In this document: in pieces, positions 56,455-64,000 of the stretch | How the letters are laid out: every line of letters begins with the position of its first letter | Numbering within the stretch: position 1 is the stretch's first letter | Origin: UBA6107 sp034430175 | GTDB lineage: Bacteria > Chloroflexota > Anaerolineae > Anaerolineales > Anaerolineaceae | Length of the DNA: 64,000 nucleotides | Assembly (NCBI GenBank): GCA_034430175.1 | Contig: DAOUFI010000023.1 | Span: forward strand, 62,001-126,000 | Reading direction: 5' to 3' | Translations under genes and position numbers: made by a program | The notes under the pieces: generated by a model | What the model was told of the DNA's origin: nothing | The model's database searches: none | The model's input: only the letters and a program-made list of their open reading frames with translations

Positions 56455-57270
56455 ATGCTCTTTGAGAGAAGTGTTTCCCCAATAATTCTGATCCGCGGGG
56501 GCGGTGACCTGGCTAGCGGCGCGGCATTGCGTTTGCATCGTGTTGGTTTTCGTGTCATCGTCACGGAATTACCAGAACCACTGGTGGTACGGCGAATGGC
56601 CTCCTTTGCCCAGGCCGTATTCGATGGAACTTGCGTTCTTGAAGAAGCAAAGGGAGTATTGGTTAGTACTCCAGAAGAAGCTCGTAGCGCGCTAAACAGG
56701 GGAGCGGTGGCTGTCGCGGTTGACCCGGACTTGCGGATGGTTGATGATCTGGATCTATTCGCTGTGGTTGATGGTCGTATGTTGAAGGCGAAAACGGAGA
56801 ACAACGCGGCAACTTTACCCCACGTTATCGGATTGGGTCCTGGTTTTACCGTCGGACGGAATTGCCGTGCCGTGATCGAAACCAACCGTGGTCCATTTCT
56901 CGGAAGGGTCTACTGGGAGGGTAATGCCGAGCACGACACAGGCATCCCTGAATCGGTAAGGGGTTTCGATGTGGCACGTGTGCTTTACTCACCTGATGAT
57001 GGTATTTTGCGCGAGAAAGCCTCAATCGGCCAAGTTTTGGAAACCGATGATTTGATCGCGGAAGTGAACGGCGCTAAGGTAAGAGCAAAGTTTAAAGGAG
57101 TATTACGCGGCTTGATCCACGAAGGTTTGCGGGTCAAAAAAGGGATGAAAATTGGTGACCTCGATCCCCGCTGCGACCCGCGTTTATGTACGTTGGCTTC
57201 AGACAAGGCATTAGCTATTGGCGGCGGTGTGTTGGAAGCGGTATTAATGTTGCTAGCGGAGAAAAAGTAG
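56455..57270 (+). CDS. yqeB: EF2563/YqeB family selenium-dependent molybdenum hydroxylase maturation protein
   Basis: The 271-residue protein has the family opening IILIRGGGDLASGAALRLHRVGFRVIVTELP (core GGGDLASGAALRL), a Rossmann-like nucleotide site, and a C-terminal domain beginning HVIGLGPGFTVGRNC and ending DPRCDPRLCTLASDKALAIGGG (core ALAIGGGVLEAVL). YqeB is found with enzymes such as xanthine dehydrogenase that need a labile selenium at the Mo site. There is no ribosome site before ATG 56455 and the promoter sits immediately upstream. yqeC follows 2 bp later. No molybdenum hydroxylase gene is in the window. Confidence 0.88.
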   Translation: MLFERSVSPIILIRGGGDLASGAALRLHRVGFRVIVTELPEPLVVRRMASFAQAVFDGTCVLEEAKGVLVSTPEEARSALNRGAVAVAVDPDLRMVDDLDLFAVVDGRMLKAKTENNAATLPHVIGLGPGFTVGRNCRAVIETNRGPFLGRVYWEGNAEHDTGIPESVRGFDVARVLYSPDDGILREKASIGQVLETDDLIAEVNGAKVRAKFKGVLRGLIHEGLRVKKGMKIGDLDPRCDPRLCTLASDKALAIGGGVLEAVLMLLAEKK

Positions 57271-57272
57271 TA

Positions 57273-58025
57273 ATGAATCTCGTCGAGGCAATTCAACCAA
57301 ACCTCCCGGCGAAGATCGCCATTGTGGGAGGTGGGGGAAAGACCACCGCGATGTTCATGCTGGCACGGCAACTTCCTGGGCTGGTTTGGACGACAACAAC
57401 GACGCACCTGGGTACCGATCAACTGGATTTCACTGATCAGCATTTCATCATCAGCGGACCGGAAGAGATAGACATTCCCAGGTTGAATAGCAAACGGACA
57501 ACTCTGATCACCGGATTGTTCACCCCTGACGATCGGGTCAAAGGACCTGAACCGGATGTGCTGAATGAGATTGTTAGGGTCGCAGATCGTGAAGCGATTT
57601 CACTCGTGGTCGAAGCCGATGGAGCCCGGTCGCACCCGGTCAAAGCTCCGGCGGAACACGAACCGGTCATCCCAGCCTGGGCGCAAATTGTGATCGTCGT
57701 GGTCGGGCTTTCCGTGCTCGGAAAACCGCTCTCTTCCGAGTGGGTTCACCGCGCGGAGCGATTTGAAGCGATCACTGGGTTGCAGCAGGGTCAACCTGTC
57801 AGCATGGACGCAATCGCGACCATGCTGGTGTCACCAATGGGGGGGCTTAAGGACATTCCAAGGGATGCCAGGAGGATCGCATTGCTCAACCAGGCTGATG
57901 ACGAACGAACCTCTAATATGGCTGATTCGATGGTAAAGACGATATTGAACGGGGGATATGACACAGTGGTAATCGGGTCACTGATAAACTCACCCGATTC
58001 GCTGCAAGTGTATAAACGAATTTAG
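57273..58025 (+). CDS. yqeC: YqeC family selenium-dependent hydroxylase accessory protein
   Basis: The 250-residue protein has a P-loop-like start (IAIVGGGGKTTAMFMLA), the TTTTTHLG turn and the VVEADGARSHPVKAPAEHEPV signature. These are the marks of YqeC, a putative GTP/ATPase acting with YqeB in maturation of selenium-dependent molybdenum hydroxylases. ATG 57273 is chosen since it follows the yqeB stop by 2 bp and aligns with the family start. Its stop overlaps that of the convergent YkgJ gene by four bases. Confidence 0.88.
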   Translation: MNLVEAIQPNLPAKIAIVGGGGKTTAMFMLARQLPGLVWTTTTTHLGTDQLDFTDQHFIISGPEEIDIPRLNSKRTTLITGLFTPDDRVKGPEPDVLNEIVRVADREAISLVVEADGARSHPVKAPAEHEPVIPAWAQIVIVVVGLSVLGKPLSSEWVHRAERFEAITGLQQGQPVSMDAIATMLVSPMGGLKDIPRDARRIALLNQADDERTSNMADSMVKTILNGGYDTVVIGSLINSPDSLQVYKRI

Positions 58026-58462
58026 TTCAGCCGTCTGTGGTGCACAGAATGGCGAACTCCGGGGTGATGTCTGACCGTCGGCGTATTCTGAAGATTGCGT
58101 AATTGCCAACGTGTCAAAGGAGGCAGTCCCCAGGCTTTTCGGGCTTCGTTGCAGCGCGTGAGATCCTCACCCATCACAGAGATCACACCTTCCGTTTCAT
58201 GAAGACCAAAATCACGACAGGTGCTGGAGCGTTGTGAGTAAATGGCACAGGACACCCGCTTTCCGATCTTTCCATCAAGGCAAACGCAGCGAGGATGAGG
58301 TTGATTTGTCCCTTTCATACATTGCAGCAATTCATCCAGGGATTCAGTCATTTCTATTGGAACGGATTCCGGGTTTTCCGATGAGGTTTCTTCCCAAAAA
58401 AAAGAGACTCTGAAAAAAGCGCAGCAGGCGCCGCATTCGACGCATGGATTCCTTGAAGCCAT
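58022..58462 (-). CDS. YkgJ family cysteine cluster protein
   Basis: The 146-residue protein has the CxxCxxCC pattern at the N-terminus (CVECGACC), later RCVCLD, RVSCAIYSQRSSTCRDF and a CNEARKAWGL end, the YkgJ/Fli-type cluster. It probably holds an Fe-S centre or zinc. Relatives occur in many lineages and their function is unresolved. It overlaps the yqeC stop by four bases in a convergent arrangement. The last 15 residues are rich in His and Arg. Confidence 0.88.
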   Translation of the reverse strand: MASRNPCVECGACCAFFRVSFFWEETSSENPESVPIEMTESLDELLQCMKGTNQPHPRCVCLDGKIGKRVSCAIYSQRSSTCRDFGLHETEGVISVMGEDLTRCNEARKAWGLPPLTRWQLRNLQNTPTVRHHPGVRHSVHHRRLN

Positions 58463-58515
58463 GAACTGGCGATTATATTATTTTTCAGTGTCATGGCAAT
58501 ATCTAAAATGATGAA

Positions 58516-58541
58516 AAAGACCCCGCAACCGCGGGGTCTTT
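58516..58541 (-). terminator. Terminator of NBR1-Ig lipoprotein gene
   Basis: AAAGACCCCGC and GCGGGGTCTTT form a perfect 11-bp stem with loop AACC, 5 bp after the stop. The minus strand ends in a T-run (from AAAAA at 58514-58518). Confidence 0.88.
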
Positions 58542-58546
58542 GGGTG

Positions 58547-59251
58547 TTATTGGGTCGGTTCTTGTGTTGCCGTAGCAGTTTCCGTTGGTAAAGGCGTCGC
58601 GGTCACCACAATATAAACCGGGGTTTGGGTTGGAGTGCCAGTCTTTGTGGGTGTCACGGTGATCGTCGATGCGGTCACATAGATGCTCACGCTCACGTAC
58701 CCACCGAAGAGCGTTCCTGAATCATTGGCCATTTGCCAATAACCGGTATAAGTGCCAGCCGTTGTGGGGCTGGTTAAATCGACGGAGACTTTCACCGTCT
58801 CACCAGGTTTTACTTCCTGTCCGATCTCGGTGGTGGCCCCACCCATCTGCGATCCACTGACAAATTTGATCCGGTAGGTTTCCGTCCAGGTGCAGGTACC
58901 GGTATTTTGAATCTTCCAGGTTTTGGTAAAATCGGTGTCCGGGGCGACATTGGTGCCATCAGGATATGTCACATCTGATACATATGCCGCGTTATCGCAA
59001 AGCGTTCCACTGGTAGGGTAGTACGCGACAGTGGGTGAAACAGCGATAGTCGGAACAACAATTTCGGTAGGTACTTCAACCGTAGGCGTTGGCGTCTCGG
59101 TGGCTTCCTGAGGAGTGTATTGCGCGGTAAGCGTCTGAGCCACAGAGGTAAAAATTTCAGGACCGATTGTAGCGCTGGTTTCTTTGTTACCGCACGATGA
59201 AAGCAACAATGTAAAGATCAAGGGCAAAAGGACAATTATCTTTCGTTTCAT
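58547..59251 (-). CDS. Lipoprotein with NBR1-type Ig-like domain
   Basis: The 234-residue protein has a lipobox (TLLLSSC, Cys at residue 20), a Thr/Pro-rich spacer (TETPTPTVEVPTEI) and an Ig-like domain (about 95-195) with the NBR1 'four-tryptophan' pattern: FTKTWKIQNTGTCTWTETYR, MGGATTEIGQEVKPGETV and GYWQMANDSGTLFGG. It ends in a second Thr/Pro tail without a fold. It is the kind of surface protein abundant in Anaerolineae. The tail may span a cell-wall-like layer. Single gene, own terminator. Confidence 0.87.
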   Translation of the reverse strand: MKRKIIVLLPLIFTLLLSSCGNKETSATIGPEIFTSVAQTLTAQYTPQEATETPTPTVEVPTEIVVPTIAVSPTVAYYPTSGTLCDNAAYVSDVTYPDGTNVAPDTDFTKTWKIQNTGTCTWTETYRIKFVSGSQMGGATTEIGQEVKPGETVKVSVDLTSPTTAGTYTGYWQMANDSGTLFGGYVSVSIYVTASTITVTPTKTGTPTQTPVYIVVTATPLPTETATATQEPTQ

Positions 59252-59351
59252 ATGGTTTCCTTTACCGGGCAACTTTTGTTACCCAAAAATACTACCGCAA
59301 ACTTGTGAAGAATTTACGAATATTTTTTGAAGTCTTGAAGAGAATCACGCG

Positions 59352-59387
59352 AAAAAAATCGAGGCGGATTAACTCTCCGCCTCGATT
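59352..59387 (-). terminator. Terminator of membrane protein gene
   Basis: AATCGAGGCGGA and TCCGCCTCGATT form a perfect 12-bp stem with a 7-nt loop. On the minus strand a run of seven T follows (AAAAAAA at 59352-59358). Confidence 0.9.
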
Positions 59388-59416
59388 GTAATACATATTT
59401 TTGAGAAAAATGGAAG

Positions 59417-60049
59417 CTACATCCAATGCAGAATGGGGATAAAAACAATCAACGAAACAATGACAATCCCCCAAATCGTTCCTACGGTGATCAATTTGCT
59501 TTTTATCGTTTTCATGTCGTAGACCCAAAATGACATCACGAAGAAGGGTAGATAGCCAATCAGGAAGATCAACCAGGGAGCTTTGGCACTCCACCATGAG
59601 TATTCCCAGTTTAAAGCTCCTGCAGCGTTCAACAATACTTCGATGATGACGCAAAAGATCGAACCGGCGATAGCGAAGAACCAGCGGTTGGGTAAGCCCA
59701 GTATCTTTTTCTTTTTATCAGTGGGCAGCATTTTGCACCAGATGATTCCGCTGATAGCAAACATGAAGGTGATCTCGATGTTTAAGCCGATTAATAGAAG
59801 AAAGGCGGTATTCCCCGGCGCGCCCCAGACCGGAGCGAACCCATTGGCTTTAAATACCAGTGCGTTCCAAATTTCGTTGATCCAATCCATGCCCCAGTAA
59901 GCGAGTCCGGCGAAAACCAGGCTCCAGTTCTTCTTTTCTGTTTCCGATGCATAAACGTAAAAAATAAGGGCCAGTAAGGGGATGACATACCATTTGAATT
60001 GAGCTGGATCTCGCAAGATCCCTTGAGCCAGTCTGGCAGATTCTGACAT
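59417..60049 (-). CDS. Hypothetical membrane protein, about six helices
   Basis: The 210-residue protein has six hydrophobic stretches and several Trp/Asn-rich loops (MDWINEIWNALVF; APVWGAPGNTAFLLL; WEYSWWSAKAPWLIFLIG). I do not recognise a characterised family. ATG 60049 is chosen for the GGAGG 4-8 nt upstream; the open frame runs further up. It has its own strong terminator and no partner gene. The loop Trp cluster suggests lipid or ligand contact, but no function can be given. Confidence 0.65.
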   Translation of the reverse strand: MSESARLAQGILRDPAQFKWYVIPLLALIFYVYASETEKKNWSLVFAGLAYWGMDWINEIWNALVFKANGFAPVWGAPGNTAFLLLIGLNIEITFMFAISGIIWCKMLPTDKKKKILGLPNRWFFAIAGSIFCVIIEVLLNAAGALNWEYSWWSAKAPWLIFLIGYLPFFVMSFWVYDMKTIKSKLITVGTIWGIVIVSLIVFIPILHWM

Positions 60050-60170
60050 GCTTCCTCCTAATAGAAATGGGTGAGATAGATTTATTGTATAACGCAATAA
60101 CAAAATGGGTGACCATTATTTTAAGTAAGTAATGAATTAAGGGTAGAATCGTTGGCGAGAGGAGCTACAA

Positions 60171-60737
60171 ATGATCAGCATTGAACCGTACCATAATGGT
60201 TGGCTGGATGAATTCCGCTCAAATGCGAATGCATTGCGTTCTGAGTTGGGCGATCTGGCGCTGCGAATCGATCATATCGGATCAACTTCGGTAAAAGGTT
60301 TGGCTGCCAAGGATAAGATCGATCTTCAGGTGACTGTGGCTGATTTGACTCCAGTAGTAGAGCAGGCAATTGAGCGTGCCGGCTACGTGCGCGGAAAGGC
60401 AGACGCAGATCACATTCCTCCGGGCGGCGATCAGAATCCCGAACACTGGAGGAAGTGGTATTTCAAGCAGGGGGAAGGGATGCGACCCACCCACGTCCAT
60501 GTGCGGATCGCGGGGTATCCCAACCAGCGCTATCCTCTCTTGTTCCGTGATTACCTGCGTAGCCATCCCGATTCTGCCGAAGCCTATGCGCGCGTGAAGC
60601 AGCAAATCGCACGCTACCACGCCGATGATATCGAGGCATTCTGCGATATTAAGGATCCTGTTTGTGATTTGATCATCTTCGCGGCGGAGGATTGGGCGAA
60701 GCAGATTGGTTGGCGTCCCGGCGCTTCGGATGGATAA
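60171..60737 (+). CDS. GrpB family protein (UPF0157, nucleotidyltransferase-like)
   Basis: The 188-residue protein matches GrpB: an N-terminal PYHNGWLDEF, the RIDHIGSTSVKGLAAKDKIDLQV signature (core HIGSTSVKGL) with nucleotidyltransferase-type Gly-Ser and Asp residues, and the central THVHVR. The C-terminal YARVKQQIARYHADDIEAF helix is conserved. Relatives are fused to dephospho-CoA kinase in actinobacteria, but activity is unknown. A decayed REP-like palindrome follows at once, and no terminator is obvious. Confidence 0.9.
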   Translation: MISIEPYHNGWLDEFRSNANALRSELGDLALRIDHIGSTSVKGLAAKDKIDLQVTVADLTPVVEQAIERAGYVRGKADADHIPPGGDQNPEHWRKWYFKQGEGMRPTHVHVRIAGYPNQRYPLLFRDYLRSHPDSAEAYARVKQQIARYHADDIEAFCDIKDPVCDLIIFAAEDWAKQIGWRPGASDG

Positions 60738-60739
60738 AT

Positions 60740-60774
60740 GTAGGGGCACACCATGCTTGAAACTGCACCCCTAC
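60740..60774. repeat. Decayed REP-like palindrome
   Basis: GTAGGGG (60740-60746) and CCCCTAC (60768-60774) are the outer ends of the same repeat type as in the transposase gene at 35842. The inner part no longer pairs well. It lies between convergent genes. Confidence 0.55.
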
Positions 60775-60781
60775 CAGATTC

Positions 60782-61918
60782 TTAATTTGCGATTCCGGGC
60801 TCTTCCATGAACTCGAAATATGTCTGTCCGGTGAAGCCACGTGGAAGCGGCGGTGTTTTCTCGAAGGTTGACTTCATGGTCTGGATGGTCTTCGTCTCGC
60901 TGCTCGTGACGATACCGTGCAGCACCTCCAGGGCGTGGTATGCCATTTCTTTGTTCGCGCGGTTCTTGCGCCCCATGCGCATGGACCAGGCCATCTCGGC
61001 CGCACCCAGCCCACGGAACTCCTGGTTGAAGGCGTGGCTCTGCTGCATCACGAAGGGTTCGTTGTTACCCTTGAGCAGCACCTTGACCTCGCCGCCGAAG
61101 TTGTTCGGGTCAGCCATGTAGAGCACGCCCAGCGAACCGTAAAGCACCACGGCTGGGCGTTCCGGCGCGGTAAACACGGAGTTGGCTTCGAATAGCATGT
61201 TGCCAACCACACCACTGCTGAATTGCAGTGTACCGGCTATCAGGTTCTCGCACTCAATGGGATATGTTTCTCCATAATGCTCAAGTGAATAATTCACCTT
61301 CTCTGGTTTGCGGGTTTTGACGATGCCCGAAACTTCGCTCACAGGTCCCAAGATGCTCAGCAGAGCAGTCAGGTAGTAGATGCCCACATCAAAGCCGATA
61401 CCACCGCCGGGTCTAGCGGTGAAGGGGAAGGCACGGCTGAAGATCTCGCTGTCGCGGCTGAGTGCGCAGTAACAGGAGGAAACCTCGCCGATCATGCCGC
61501 TCTCAACCACGTAACGCGCCGTCTGCACCGCGGACCCCAAAAAGGTGTCCGGTGCCGCGCCCAGGTAAAGACCTTTTTTGTTGGCAATCTCGAGCAACTC
61601 AGCGCCCTGTGCCAGTTCCACGGTCAAAGCTTTCTCAGTGTAGACGTGCTTGCCGCCTTCAAGTAATTGCTTGATCACTGGGTAATGCGCCACTGGCGTG
61701 GTCAGATTGATGACCAGTTCGATGGATTGGTCGGCGATGATCTCATCCATCGTCATCACCTGCAGATTGTACTTTTGTGCCTTGTCGCGCGCTTTATCCG
61801 CATTCATGTCGCAGCAGGCGACCACCTGCGTGATCTTGAATTTCTTGGTCAGCGTTTCAAGGTAGGGTTCGCTGATCGTACCGCATCCGATAATGGCTGT
61901 TCTGACTGGTTGGATCAT
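60782..61918 (-). CDS. Gfo/Idh/MocA family oxidoreductase
   Basis: The 378-residue protein has the NAD(P)-binding GCGTISEPYLETL turn, the family's catalytic Lys in VYTEKALTVEL (EKP-like, here EKA), and the C-terminal alpha/beta domain with GGGIGFDVGIYYL. Such enzymes oxidise or reduce sugars and inositols. EKA in place of the usual EKP is seen in some branches. ATG 61918 has GAGGAA before it; ATG 61936, overlapping the stop of the PD40 gene as TAATG, is a possible longer start. It is co-transcribed with that propeller protein. Confidence 0.9.
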   Translation of the reverse strand: MIQPVRTAIIGCGTISEPYLETLTKKFKITQVVACCDMNADKARDKAQKYNLQVMTMDEIIADQSIELVINLTTPVAHYPVIKQLLEGGKHVYTEKALTVELAQGAELLEIANKKGLYLGAAPDTFLGSAVQTARYVVESGMIGEVSSCYCALSRDSEIFSRAFPFTARPGGGIGFDVGIYYLTALLSILGPVSEVSGIVKTRKPEKVNYSLEHYGETYPIECENLIAGTLQFSSGVVGNMLFEANSVFTAPERPAVVLYGSLGVLYMADPNNFGGEVKVLLKGNNEPFVMQQSHAFNQEFRGLGAAEMAWSMRMGRKNRANKEMAYHALEVLHGIVTSSETKTIQTMKSTFEKTPPLPRGFTGQTYFEFMEEPGIAN

Positions 61919-61935
61919 GGGTTCCTCGCTTTGCA

Positions 61936-62817
61936 TTATTCTTTGAGTCGATAAGAAACGAAGGCAATACTGTGGCTGTCGGGCGACCACGAGTTGACGT
62001 TGATCGTGCCCTGACCGCCGAACAATTTCACCAGTGTCTTTGATGGACCGCCCTCGACAGGGGCCAGACGAATCTCGACGTTCTTGTTAGCCGGATGATC
62101 GCCCGGGTCGACGTCACCTATATTGTAGGCAATGTAGACAAACCACTTGCCGTCCGGTGAGACGTGGGGGAACCAGCAGTTGGCTTCCTCGTCAATCACG
62201 TGAACAGGGTTCGAACCGTCCGTGTTCATGCGCCAGACCTGCATCAGTCCACTGCGGGTGGAGTTGAACCAGATCTGCCTGCCATCCGGTGAGTACTCCG
62301 GGCCATCGTCCAGGCCGGGCAGGTTGGTGAGCCGGGTTTCCTCCCCGCCTTCGACGGAGATGGTGTAGATGTCGTACTGCCCGCCGCGTTCCGCGCAATA
62401 GGCCAGGCACGCGCCATCCGGCGACCAGCCGTGCAGGTAGCTCGGACCCTTCTCGGTCACGAGCGTGGGCTCACCGCCCGCGAAGGGCAGGGTGTAGATA
62501 CGCGAGGTGGCGTCTTCGTTCGTGAAGTGGCTGACCGCGATACGGCTGTTGTCGGGCGAGAGCACGTGGTCATTGTTGCAGTCGACGGCGAAGCCGCTGG
62601 CGAGTTCCGTGATCTGTCCGCTGGTTAGTTCATACTTGTAAATACGTCCGCGGCTGTTGTAGACCAAGAAGCGCCCGTCGCGCGTCCAGTTCGGCGCCTC
62701 AATCACATAATCGAACTCTTTCAACGCCTTGCGCTCGCCGCTAAACACGTCCAGGGTTTCGAGAATGCTGTACGAGTCGCGCATGGCCATGTACTTTCGC
62801 AGGGTTTCGATATCCAT
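61936..62817 (-). CDS. PD40 beta-propeller protein (TolB/oligogalacturonate lyase-like), no signal peptide
   Basis: The 293-residue protein has at least five PD40 repeats (NWTRDGRFLVYNS, VLSPDNSRIAVSH, GWSPDGACLAYC, EYSPDGRQIWFNS, HVSPDGKWFVYIA, SWSPDSHSIAFVS), giving a six- or seven-blade propeller. It lacks any signal sequence, so it is cytosolic. Coupling to a sugar dehydrogenase-type gene suggests a role with a carbohydrate or uronide, as in oligogalacturonate lyase relatives, but metal-binding His residues typical of that enzyme are not obvious. ATG 62817 has GGAG 8 nt before it. Confidence 0.85.
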   Translation of the reverse strand: MDIETLRKYMAMRDSYSILETLDVFSGERKALKEFDYVIEAPNWTRDGRFLVYNSRGRIYKYELTSGQITELASGFAVDCNNDHVLSPDNSRIAVSHFTNEDATSRIYTLPFAGGEPTLVTEKGPSYLHGWSPDGACLAYCAERGGQYDIYTISVEGGEETRLTNLPGLDDGPEYSPDGRQIWFNSTRSGLMQVWRMNTDGSNPVHVIDEEANCWFPHVSPDGKWFVYIAYNIGDVDPGDHPANKNVEIRLAPVEGGPSKTLVKLFGGQGTINVNSWSPDSHSIAFVSYRLKE

Positions 62818-63186
62818 TACCAAGCTCCAATAAATTGTTTGTCCGAGATGATTATATTGTAGATTTGTGGAAAGATCATTTATCCACTAATTACACAAAT
62901 TATATTTCGATGTTCATTAGCCGAAATGATTGATTTTTACGAGAGTTCCTATTCCCTCTCCTCCGGCTCCTCTCCCATTCCTGCAATTGAACTCGACCCT
63001 GATCAATCCATCTCACGAAATGGGAGAGGAGGGCAGATTAAAAGCGTAGGGTACGCCTCCGACTATCAGGACATATCGACCACGGAACATCTGGAGGCGC
63101 ACCATTAATCAACATGGGTAATCAATCAAAACTTCTGGAATGTACCTCGTCCTCGAATCGGTGCGCCCCAAGAACAGGGGCACACC
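62818..63186. other. Repeat-rich non-coding gap
   Basis: This 369-bp stretch has no credible gene. It holds the inverted repeat at 62967-63031 and, further right, the decayed ends of a G-rich repeat: GTAGGGTACGCC (63046-63057) and GGTGCGCC...GGGGCACACCCTAC (63160-63190), the last crossing the stop of the next gene. It resembles nested REP-like insertions. A promoter for the PD40 gene should lie near 62830-62880 but no clear boxes are seen. Confidence 0.6.
62967..63031. repeat. Long-loop inverted repeat
   Basis: CTCCTCTCCCATT (62967-62979) and AATGGGAGAGGAG (63019-63031) pair perfectly over 13 bp with a 39-nt loop. The pyrimidine arm resembles the elements at 10568 and 35359. Confidence 0.65.
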
Positions 63187-64000
63187 CTACGAACTCGCAA
63201 CGGCCGCGATCACCTCGTCCGTGGTGAAAAACGGCGCCAGGGATGGCGAAATATGGGGTAGGTTGACTGGGTTCTCTCCCCCCAAGAGAGCTTGGTCAAG
63301 CTGTTGGCTCTCCACAAATGAGCTTACCTGTGGGTCATCAATCCCCCGCATCACAGACACCATGGTCACCAGTGGTTGACCCTCAAGCGATGCCTTATTC
63401 GCCACGAGCCACGAGTAAATCTGTGCGTCACTAAATCCCGCCTCCCTGCTAATGTCCATGCTCGTCCCCTTGAACCCAGCGCTGATCGAGCTCAAACGAT
63501 AAAGCGACATCGGTGTCCCCGATTGATTGGCGACCCCGTACAAGATCACCTGCCAGTCACCCGATTCCAGGGGCACTCCCTGGTAAACAGTGGCACCAGA
63601 ACCATAATCCATGATAGCGAGCGTGTAACCCTGGATGATCAACCGCTTATTATCGTCTGGCATACCCTCGGCCCCATAGATCACCCCCACCTCGCCCATC
63701 GGTAATGGTTTACCGTCCTTCCCAGTAAGCGGCACCGGCAATGTGTCCCTATCCGGGAGAGTGAGAGTCACATCGTCCCACTCGGATTCAATGAGCGTGC
63801 CATTTGACATCAGGTGCTCCCCCCAACCCGCCCAGCCCACCTGGGGGACGTAGGGGGACCACTCCTTGGTCGCGGGGTCCCACTGGAGAACCCGGAGTTT
63901 GGCCTCGGTCTTGCCCGCGGCTCTCTCCTCCTGGGTGAGTTTTTCGATCGCCACGGTCTTGGTGGTCTTCCCATCCATGTTCGTCATCGTCTCCACGTGG
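63187..64000 (-). CDS. Hypothetical protein, C-terminal part (5' end outside window)
   Basis: The frame is open to the window edge, so the start is not seen; a GTG at 63996 could be internal. About 271 residues are visible. The first part has a charged linker (EKLTQEERAAGKTEAKLR), then aromatic-rich stretches (WDPATKEWSPYVPQVGWAGWGEHLM), a beta-rich middle (PLTGKDGKPLPMGEVGVIYG; YTLAIMDYGSGATVYQGVPLE) and a helical end with FSDAQIYSWLVANKASL. No membrane helix or known motif is seen in this part. I do not recognise the family. The last codons overlap the decayed repeat before it. Confidence 0.6.
   Translation of the reverse strand, partial: HVETMTNMDGKTTKTVAIEKLTQEERAAGKTEAKLRVLQWDPATKEWSPYVPQVGWAGWGEHLMSNGTLIESEWDDVTLTLPDRDTLPVPLTGKDGKPLPMGEVGVIYGAEGMPDDNKRLIIQGYTLAIMDYGSGATVYQGVPLESGDWQVILYGVANQSGTPMSLYRLSSISAGFKGTSMDISREAGFSDAQIYSWLVANKASLEGQPLVTMVSVMRGIDDPQVSSFVESQQLDQALLGGENPVNLPHISPSLAPFFTTDEVIAAVASS

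Overview
The window reads as a chromosomal segment of an anaerobic or facultative Chloroflexota bacterium, most likely Anaerolineae-like. This is an inference from gene content: many lipoproteins with Thr/Pro-rich spacers (TolB-like, SH3b and NBR1-Ig types), clade-typical membrane proteins (DUF2085, DUF4126, LCP, VanZ-like), oxidoreductases of an anaerobe (aldo/keto reductase with ferredoxin domain, DUF1667), REP-like palindromes and an absence of phage or plasmid genes. There is no rRNA and no CRISPR array. One tRNA (Val, CAC) is present. About 57 protein genes are called; the first and last are cut by the window edges.

Layout. 1-747: tail of a sensor histidine kinase. 885-6784: carbohydrate/polyol block with two related MFS carriers, an FGGY kinase, a class II aldolase and an EamA exporter. 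6881-10187: peptidase T, a CarH-like MerR/B12 regulator and a Rieske oxygenase converging on a shared TTAA stop. 10188-10661: non-coding, rich in hairpins. 10662-12066: two membrane proteins. 12165-16791: thiamine operon on the minus strand (promoter, TPP riboswitch, terminator, thiN-thiB-thiP-thiQ) in which all junctions overlap. 16844-23300: MerR-controlled redox operon (aldo/keto reductase, flavodoxin, LarC, two more aldo/keto reductases, Fe-alcohol dehydrogenase). 23402-24184: lone WXG100-like protein. 24442-30903: two minus-strand units that look lipid- or glycolipid-directed (fatty acid hydroxylase-like, alpha/beta hydrolase, MFS; membrane phosphodiesterase-like protein and GH5 endoglycoceramidase-like enzyme).

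31012-35295: GlpA-like dehydrogenase, FAD reductase and DUF1667 protein, divergent from a SorC regulator with two identical palindromic operators 64 bp apart. 35296-36138: repeat-rich patch with a decayed SorC fragment and a REP-associated transposase that carries a REP palindrome inside its own reading frame. 36205-41885: operon headed by a FadR-type regulator with a FadR-like operator, followed by a GlpD-like dehydrogenase, an alkyl-DHAP-synthase-like flavoprotein and an FGGY kinase. This is the most interesting metabolic proposal here: acyl-CoA-responsive control of glycerol-phosphate or ether-lipid metabolism.

42053-47060: cell-envelope proteins (VanZ, GT-C-like, PAP2-like, LCP). 47188-49729: ArsR-controlled sulfide/persulfide operon. 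49800-50474: an AtzF-C-terminal-like protein and the tRNA-Val unit, preceded by a broken copy of the tRNA 5' end. 50535-54403: Ser/Thr kinase with a threefold-repeated membrane module, then lipoproteins. 54574-58462: PepF, then YqeB/YqeC (selenium-dependent molybdenum hydroxylase maturation) and a YkgJ protein. 58547-64000: NBR1-Ig lipoprotein, a membrane protein, GrpB, a Gfo/Idh/MocA dehydrogenase with a PD40 propeller protein, and an unidentified partial gene.
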